Below, piece by piece: positions 1-3,304 of a stretch of 6,655 bases of DNA (its first letter is position 1; every line of letters starts with the position of its first letter). Below the pieces are notes generated by a model. That model was not told the DNA's origin. It was given only the letters and a program-made list of their open reading frames with translations, and searched no databases. Origin of the DNA: Candidatus Omnitrophota bacterium (GTDB lineage: Bacteria > Omnitrophota > Gorgyraeia > B26-G9); assembly GCA_003645745.1 (NCBI GenBank), contig QNCH01000091.1, positions 1 to 6,655 of the forward strand, read 5' to 3'. The position numbers and the translations under genes were made by a program.

Positions 1-101
1 AGAAGCTGTGAAATAATCACTGTTTTTCGCCCGTTTCTCTTTATGTCTCGTCGGAGAAAAAACGCGAAAAAAGAATAATGGGGTATTATTTCACAGCTTC
101 T
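1..101. repeat. Long imperfect hairpin element with 17-bp terminal inverted repeats
   Basis: Bases 1-17 (AGAAGCTGTGAAATAAT) are the exact reverse complement of bases 85-101. Inside them a second pair of arms, about 23-39 and 54-71, pairs through CTC/GAG, TTT/AAA, CGC/GCG and T-run/A-run segments. The whole 101 bp can therefore fold into one long interrupted hairpin with a loop near 40-53. No open reading frame of note lies inside. This looks like a small palindromic mobile element (MITE-like) or chromosomal repeat. The left flank is outside the window, so a target duplication cannot be checked. It shares no sequence with the repeats at 710-882 and 1964-1992. Confidence 0.7.
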
Positions 102-131
102 CATCGATTACCAACGCGTGTAAATAAATTC

Positions 132-160
132 TTGAATAAACGTCAATTACGCAGTAAACT
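132..160 (+). promoter_or_regulatory. Candidate sigma-70-type promoter for the 110-residue gene
   Basis: TTGAAT at 132-137 and TAAACT at 155-160 are 17 bp apart, and each matches the -35 or -10 consensus at 4 of 6 positions. The pair ends 37 bp before the start codon at 198. In DNA this AT-rich such matches arise by chance, so this is only the best candidate in the gap. Confidence 0.3.
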
Positions 161-186
161 TAAATTTGTAGATAATAAAAGAGCGT

Positions 187-192
187 AAAGGA
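187..192 (+). promoter_or_regulatory. Ribosome binding site of the 110-residue gene
   Basis: AAAGGA lies 5 bases before the ATG at 198. It is the only convincing Shine-Dalgarno sequence before any gene in this window, and it fixes this start codon. Confidence 0.7.
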
Positions 193-197
193 ATCTT

Positions 198-530
198 ATG
201 AAAATAGATATTGATCGACTAACAGAAAAAGAATTAATTGATTTAAATCATCGGGTAGTGGAAAGATTAAAGTTTCTTGAGCAAATGTATCAGCATAGAG
301 AAATGCTGGAATTTGGCATTGGGGATAAGGTAAGTTTTCATCCATCTGGCAGAGTAAGGCAAATTGCGACTATTATTAAATATAACAGGAAAACTGTAAC
401 AGTTATTACCGAAGATGGAGCAAGATGGAATGTATCGCCACATTTACTTACAAAAATAAAGAGTTATGGTATGGACGCGGGAAGTAATGATAATATCATA
501 GAAGTTGAAAAGGATAAAAATATTTTGTAG
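198..530 (+). CDS. Conserved-looking small protein with a KOW/SH3-like C-terminal half, function unknown
   Basis: This is a soluble 110-residue protein with no signal peptide or membrane segment. Residues 1-40 are charged and look helical (EKELIDLNHRVVERLKFLEQ). Residues 41-87 read like a small beta-barrel of KOW or SH3 type: GDKVSFHPSG, then IATIIKYNRKTVTVITEDG, then RWNVSPHLLTKI. The pattern 'hydrophobic-K-x-N-x-K-T-V-x-V-x-T-x-D-G-x-x-W-N-V-S-P' resembles small bacterial hypothetical proteins I have seen annotated without function; a nucleic-acid-binding role would be a guess from the fold alone. The acidic tail (95-110) looks disordered. The ATG is chosen for the AAAGGA site before it. 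A hairpin terminator follows the stop directly, so the gene is probably a single-gene unit separate from the polysaccharide genes downstream. Confidence 0.85.
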   Translation: MKIDIDRLTEKELIDLNHRVVERLKFLEQMYQHREMLEFGIGDKVSFHPSGRVRQIATIIKYNRKTVTVITEDGARWNVSPHLLTKIKSYGMDAGSNDNIIEVEKDKNIL

Positions 531-555
531 GGGCATGATTTATCATGCCTTGTTC
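531..555 (+). terminator. Hairpin terminator after the 110-residue gene
   Basis: GGCATGAT (532-539) pairs perfectly with ATCATGCC (542-549) across a two-base tip, which in practice means a 7-bp stem with a TTTA loop. TTGTTCT follows. The stem begins one base after the stop codon. The T tract is short and interrupted, so termination may be only moderate, but stem and position fit an intrinsic terminator. Confidence 0.6.
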
Positions 556-593
556 TGACAATAAAAATTTAATAAGAAAAATTTTTCAACTAG

Positions 594-619
594 TGGACTT
601 TTGGTTTAGCGTAAGTCCA
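594..619. repeat. 7-bp dyad just upstream of the sigma-54 promoter
   Basis: TGGACTT (594-600) and AAGTCCA (613-619) are perfect inverted repeats around a 12-base spacer, ending 4 bases before the -24 element. It could be an operator or activator site, or chance. Enhancer sites for sigma-54 activators usually lie farther upstream. Confidence 0.4.
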
Positions 620-622
620 TTA

Positions 623-638
623 TGGCATAGAATTTGCT
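623..638 (+). promoter_or_regulatory. Sigma-54 (RpoN) -24/-12 promoter of the polysaccharide cluster
   Basis: TGGCATAGAATTTGCT matches the RpoN consensus TGGCAC-G-N4-TTGCW closely. The invariant GG (624-625) and GC (636-637) are separated by exactly 10 bases, the required spacing, which predicts transcription starting near base 649. The site lies in a gene-free gap after a terminator and reads toward the radical SAM gene and the genes beyond it. Sigma-54 promoters need an ATP-driven activator, so expression would be tightly switched. Polysaccharide loci of PEP-CTERM/exosortase bacteria are known to use sigma-54 control; whether this locus belongs to that type cannot be told here. Confidence 0.65.
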
Positions 639-660
639 TGGTTAGAATATGGCAAGCAAA
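633..660. repeat. 8-bp dyad spanning the predicted transcription start
   Basis: TTTGCTTG (633-640) and CAAGCAAA (653-660) are perfect inverted repeats with a 12-base spacer. The left arm contains the -12 element and the spacer contains the predicted +1 near 649. A protein binding here would cover the promoter, but no regulator is visible in the window. Confidence 0.4.
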
Positions 661-709
661 ATTTAAAAGGCAAATAGAGTATTTTTTTTATGCGTAGTAA
701 ATTACAAGA

Positions 710-882
710 TATACTCAAACGTAATAGGTTTGCAATTTTATGACGTCCACCTCACACCGCGTCTTGAAACGTTCTTCAATCGCCAAACCTCAACGCAGCA
801 AGCTGCGCCTGCGTTTTGGCTTAGGTCAGAACAGGGCATAGGGAAACGCCTAAATTTTGCAAACCCATTACGTTTGAGTATA
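710..882. mobile_element. 173-bp MITE-like or paired-REP element with 26-bp terminal inverted repeats
   Basis: The left end (710-735) starts TATACTCAAACGTAAT and the right end (857-882) finishes ATTACGTTTGAGTATA. Over 26 bases they are inverted copies with a single mismatch (A726 against C865). The interior (about 740-850) is visibly more GC-rich than its surroundings and has no meaningful open reading frame on either strand. It contains a stem-loop at 782-820 with alternative pairings. Each end is also a small hairpin in the right-hand copy (CAAAC, 7-base loop, GTTTG). Both ends finish in TA, compatible with a TA target of IS630/Tc1-mariner type, but the duplication cannot be separated from the repeat itself. 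The element sits inside the predicted 5' leader of the radical SAM gene, so it would be transcribed. No transposase is present in the window. Confidence 0.8.
782..820 (+). other. Stem-loop inside the MITE-like element
   Basis: GCCAAA (782-787) pairs with TTTGGC (815-820), and ACGCAG (793-798) pairs with CTGCGT (809-814). Alternatively CGCAGC (794-799) pairs with GCTGCG (802-807) as a tight local hairpin. The structure is GC-rich in an AT-rich setting and would form in the leader RNA. Confidence 0.5.
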
Positions 883-911
883 GTATAAAGCTGTAAAAAG
901 AATAATAAATA

Positions 912-1931
912 ATGGTAAAAATTAAATTATATATGTGTGGGGGGGAATATCCTATTTCTGAGTTTCCTTTGGGGCTAGGCTATTTGAAGACAAATTGTAA
1001 GGCGGACATAGAAATAGTAAAAAACAAAAAAGATCTTAAAGAGTGTGATTTTATTGGTCTTTCAACTAATGCTTGGGGGATAAAAGAGGCGGTTGACATT
1101 TTAAATGCTACGGAAATTCCTGTGGTTATTGGTGGACAAGGAACATTATGGAAAGGATTAGAAGATTACAATTTTAGTCATATCGTTATAGGTGAGGGAG
1201 AAAATGCCCTGAATCGTATTATTGATGGGGCAGATGAAAAAATAATCAGAATGTCGAATATAAAGGATATAGATTCTTTAAAATTTCCTGACAGAGGACG
1301 ATGTGGCGAGCATGTGCCTATTTTTACTTCAAGAGGATGCCCCTTTCGATGTTCTTTTTGCTCTTCCCAAAATTTTTGGAAAAATATACGGTTTCACAGT
1401 GCAGAGTATTTCATTGAAGAGGTTGAATATATATTGAAGAGATATCCGCAGGTTAAAGTTTTACGTATTTTTGATGATTTGTTTATTGCTAATAGAAAGA
1501 GGTTTGAAAAAATATTCGAGTTATGGCTTAAAAAAAATTTTCAAAAGAGATTAAAGCTCAAAGGATTTGTCCGTTCGAATATTGTTGATTTAATAGCGGT
1601 TAAAATGATGAAAAAAATTGGATTTTTAAGTATAAGATTTGGAGCTGAGAGTGGAAGTGATAGAATATTAAAATTGTTAAATAAAGGGAATACAGTAGAA
1701 GACAATCAGAGAGCAATTGATATTGCCAACCACGTAGGTTTGCCTATTCAGGGTTCTTTTATGTATGATATACCTGGAGAGAGAAAGGAAGATTTGGAAT
1801 TGACTAAAGATTTTATTAAGAGAAATCAGGGTAAAATGAGTGTGTCTGGGTGGTATAAATTTAGGAGTTTTCCTGGAACTTTATTTTATGCAGGAGAAGA
1901 TTTGATGAAAACAGATATGAAGGTGAGATAA
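912..1931 (+). CDS. B12-binding-fold radical SAM protein, probably C-terminally truncated
   Basis: This is a 339-residue radical SAM enzyme. Residues 1-110 have the cobalamin-binding-type alpha/beta fold: PLGLGYL at 19-25, IGLSTNAWG at 48-56, VVIGG at 71-75, and the IGEGE turn at 93-97. The DxHxxG motif that carries the lower cobalt ligand is absent, so B12 may not be bound base-off/His-on, or not at all. The radical SAM core starts at RGCPFRCSFC, with cluster cysteines C143, C147 and C150 (CxxxCxxC). It continues through IFDDLF (187-191 region) and IRFGAESGSDRILKLLNKG, typical of this family. Substrate is unknown; the neighbours suggest a polysaccharide or sugar intermediate. No strong Shine-Dalgarno precedes the ATG; the start is chosen because PLGLGYL then falls at the usual distance. 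The family is often 400 residues or more, and protein-like sequence resumes in this same frame after the stop (2010-2147), with a repeat copy between, so the gene may be truncated. Confidence 0.9.
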   Translation: MVKIKLYMCGGEYPISEFPLGLGYLKTNCKADIEIVKNKKDLKECDFIGLSTNAWGIKEAVDILNATEIPVVIGGQGTLWKGLEDYNFSHIVIGEGENALNRIIDGADEKIIRMSNIKDIDSLKFPDRGRCGEHVPIFTSRGCPFRCSFCSSQNFWKNIRFHSAEYFIEEVEYILKRYPQVKVLRIFDDLFIANRKRFEKIFELWLKKNFQKRLKLKGFVRSNIVDLIAVKMMKKIGFLSIRFGAESGSDRILKLLNKGNTVEDNQRAIDIANHVGLPIQGSFMYDIPGERKEDLELTKDFIKRNQGKMSVSGWYKFRSFPGTLFYAGEDLMKTDMKVR

Positions 1932-1963
1932 AATAAAAATATATCCTTTTAAATATCCCCAAA

Positions 1964-1992
1964 TATATTCAAACCCATTACGTTTGAGTATA
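1964..1992. repeat. Solo copy of the terminal repeat of the 710-882 element
   Basis: Bases 1970-1992 are identical to 860-882, the right end of the MITE-like element, in the same orientation (23 of 23 bases). No matching inverted partner lies nearby. Extended leftward, the copy forms its own hairpin: TATATTCAAAC (1964-1974) and GTTTGAGTATA (1982-1992), one G-T pair, 7-base loop CCATTAC. It lies 32 bases after the radical SAM stop codon. It could be a single REP-like unit or the scar of a deleted full element. Confidence 0.8.
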
Positions 1993-2009
1993 AGGCATAA
2001 ATCACCTGA

Positions 2010-2147
2010 TGGCTTAAGGATAAATTCCCCGCAGACTGTGAGAGATGGTATGATCTTTTATCTTACGGAAATTTTGACGAGAAGAAGCAGGTGTGGACTT
2101 GTTTGTATACCTTAAAAATACATTTATGGTTTTATCTCTTACGCTAA
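2010..2147 (+). pseudogene. Possible detached C-terminal fragment of the radical SAM gene
   Basis: The frame of the radical SAM gene, closed by stops at 1929-1931 and again up to the TGA at 2007-2009, reopens from 2010 to a TAA at 2145-2147. It encodes 45 residues of protein-like composition, including the segment RWYDLLSYGNFDEKKQ and a hydrophobic end, LYTLKIHLWFYLLR. Having the same frame on both sides of the solo repeat at 1964-1992 is what a C-terminus cut off by an insertion or rearrangement would look like. The frame match has a one-in-three chance probability, and I cannot assign these residues to the family with certainty. It could instead be the tail of another lost gene, or it may continue by a frameshift into the ORF ending at 2380. 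It has no start signal of its own. Confidence 0.4.
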
Positions 2148-2380
2148 ACATATTCGATTATCAGGTAAATGAGTATCTTGATAAAAATGCAGCTGATATT
2201 TTTTACCAGCGCAACAAATTTATAAACTACCGGAGTAATCCCAAAATTTTAATAATGGAACGCAGATGGAGCTTGTGTTGGAGTTACCAAATAAGTAAGT
2301 TATGGACAAACGATCAGTGGCATTATGCCAAGACAGAAACTGACAACACCTTCTATTTCGTCCAAGCGTGTGTTTCATGA
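2093..2380 (+). CDS. Doubtful small ORF or gene remnant before the methyltransferase
   Basis: This is an open frame of 95 codons from a GTG at 2093, or 84 from an ATG at 2126, with no ribosome binding site at either. The product is not recognised. The middle part (NIFDYQVNEYLDKNAADI, then YQRNKFINYRSNPKIL) has the composition of real protein, while the end is rich in W, C and Y and less convincing. Two points favour a real or once-real gene: it fills most of the gap before the methyltransferase, and its TGA (2378-2380) overlaps the methyltransferase ATG (2377) as ATGA, the classic coupled junction. Against it, the first 55 bases overlap the fragment ending at 2147, and no family signature is visible. 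A frameshift near 2110-2145 could join it to that fragment. I would treat it as a remnant unless homologues are found. Confidence 0.3.
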   Translation: MDLFVYLKNTFMVLSLTLNIFDYQVNEYLDKNAADIFYQRNKFINYRSNPKILIMERRWSLCWSYQISKLWTNDQWHYAKTETDNTFYFVQACVS

Positions 2381-3303
2381 ATACACAACAATCTAAACTC
2401 AGCTGTTTGTTTTGTGGCGATCGTTTGTTTTATCGCTATAATATGTCTGAATATGCAATTTGGCAGTGCCGAAAATGTGGAACTGGCAGGGTTTGGCCTA
2501 TGCCGAAACAGCAAAAATTGGATGAATTCTACGCAGGGTTCTGTTATCAAGCGAATTTAATTAACAAAGAGATAATTATCACTGCCGCCAGTGAATTATT
2601 TAAGGATTTTGATTTGCGGGCAACCGGAACTTTATCTATGCTTGATGTCGGCGGCGGCGGCGGATTTTTTGCTAAGTCATTTGAAAATTTGGGTTATGGT
2701 AAAGCTACGTATGTTGACTTAGATTCAGACGCTTGTGTTTTTGCCCGGGATAAAGCAGGAGTTACAAACGTGTTTAACTGTGATGCAGCTGATATTAGTA
2801 ATTATCCTAACTCAAAATTCGATTTTATCTATACCAGGCATCTTCTTGAGCATTTAATTGATCCTTGTGGGTTTCTTGAGAAAATGATGAATATTTTAAA
2901 GCCAGGTGGAATAATGGTGGCTCATTTTCCCAATAGTGATTCACTTGAATATCTTGCTTATCCGAAAAAGTTGAAGAAAAGAGTTATGTGTATTCAAAAC
3001 ACAAATAAAATGTCGTTTATAAGGACATTATGGATGTTATCTTCTGGAAGTATGCTGCATGGTATTGACCCTGTTCGTCATTTGTGGGCTATTTCGCGAA
3101 AAGGAATTAGATGCTGGGCTGATAGAAAACATCTAAGGATAAGTATTTACACTGCTCATTTAGGTAATAAGACTTATTCCCCTTATTTCAAATCCTCACA
3201 AAATTTTACTGGAAAATTTCAGGATTTTATTGGTCAGAATATATTTAGTTTAATTAAGGGCGGCACGCATCTTGTTGCTGTTTTAAGTAATGATGACAAA
3301 TAA
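2377..3303 (+). CDS. Zinc-ribbon class I SAM-dependent methyltransferase
   Basis: A 308-residue cytoplasmic methyltransferase, likely acting on a nucleotide sugar or lipid-linked glycan. Residues 10-34 form a zinc ribbon with two CxxC pairs (C10/C13 and C31/C34), as in many methyltransferases of sugar and surface-polysaccharide pathways. The Rossmann-type domain follows: motif I MLDVGGGGGF at 88-97, the acidic end of strand 2 at YVDLD (112-116), DAADI (136-140), HLLEH (155-159) and LKPGG (174-178). This order is that of the Methyltransf_11/23-type families. The region beyond about 200 is less typical and probably shapes the acceptor site. The ATG at 2377 is chosen over a GTG at 2368 because it gives an ATGA overlap with the upstream frame; neither has a Shine-Dalgarno. 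The next gene starts one base after its stop. The substrate cannot be read from sequence. Confidence 0.9.
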   Translation: MNTQQSKLSCLFCGDRLFYRYNMSEYAIWQCRKCGTGRVWPMPKQQKLDEFYAGFCYQANLINKEIIITAASELFKDFDLRATGTLSMLDVGGGGGFFAKSFENLGYGKATYVDLDSDACVFARDKAGVTNVFNCDAADISNYPNSKFDFIYTRHLLEHLIDPCGFLEKMMNILKPGGIMVAHFPNSDSLEYLAYPKKLKKRVMCIQNTNKMSFIRTLWMLSSGSMLHGIDPVRHLWAISRKGIRCWADRKHLRISIYTAHLGNKTYSPYFKSSQNFTGKFQDFIGQNIFSLIKGGTHLVAVLSNDDK

Positions 3304-3304
3304 T

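Noticed and set aside
1..101. Integron attC site
   Set aside because: The length and palindromic form would fit, but the expected GTTRRRY and RYYYAAC core sites are not present at the ends.
690..743. 17-residue ORF starting MRSKLQDILKRN and running into the 710-882 element
   Set aside because: Half of it is element sequence, it has no well-placed ribosome binding site, and removing the element gives only a few codons before a stop, so it is not evidence of an interrupted gene.
740..850. Coding fragment on the minus strand of the element interior (a short stretch reading GLAIEERFKTRCEVDV)
   Set aside because: The frame is closed by a stop immediately upstream and covers only about 24 codons; too short to support as a gene.
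710..1992. CRISPR-like direct repeats or a composite transposon around the radical SAM gene
   Set aside because: There are only two direct copies and one inverted copy, with no regular spacing and no transposase or cas gene, so dispersed palindromic repeats are the simpler explanation.
2074..2111. Possible internal promoter TTGACG ... TATACC before the methyltransferase
   Set aside because: The two boxes are 26 bp apart, too far for a sigma-70 promoter, and the sequence lies within a probable coding remnant.
2353..2550. 65-codon minus-strand ORF
   Set aside because: It lies antisense over the zinc-ribbon start of the methyltransferase and shows no recognisable protein features; a shadow of the real gene.
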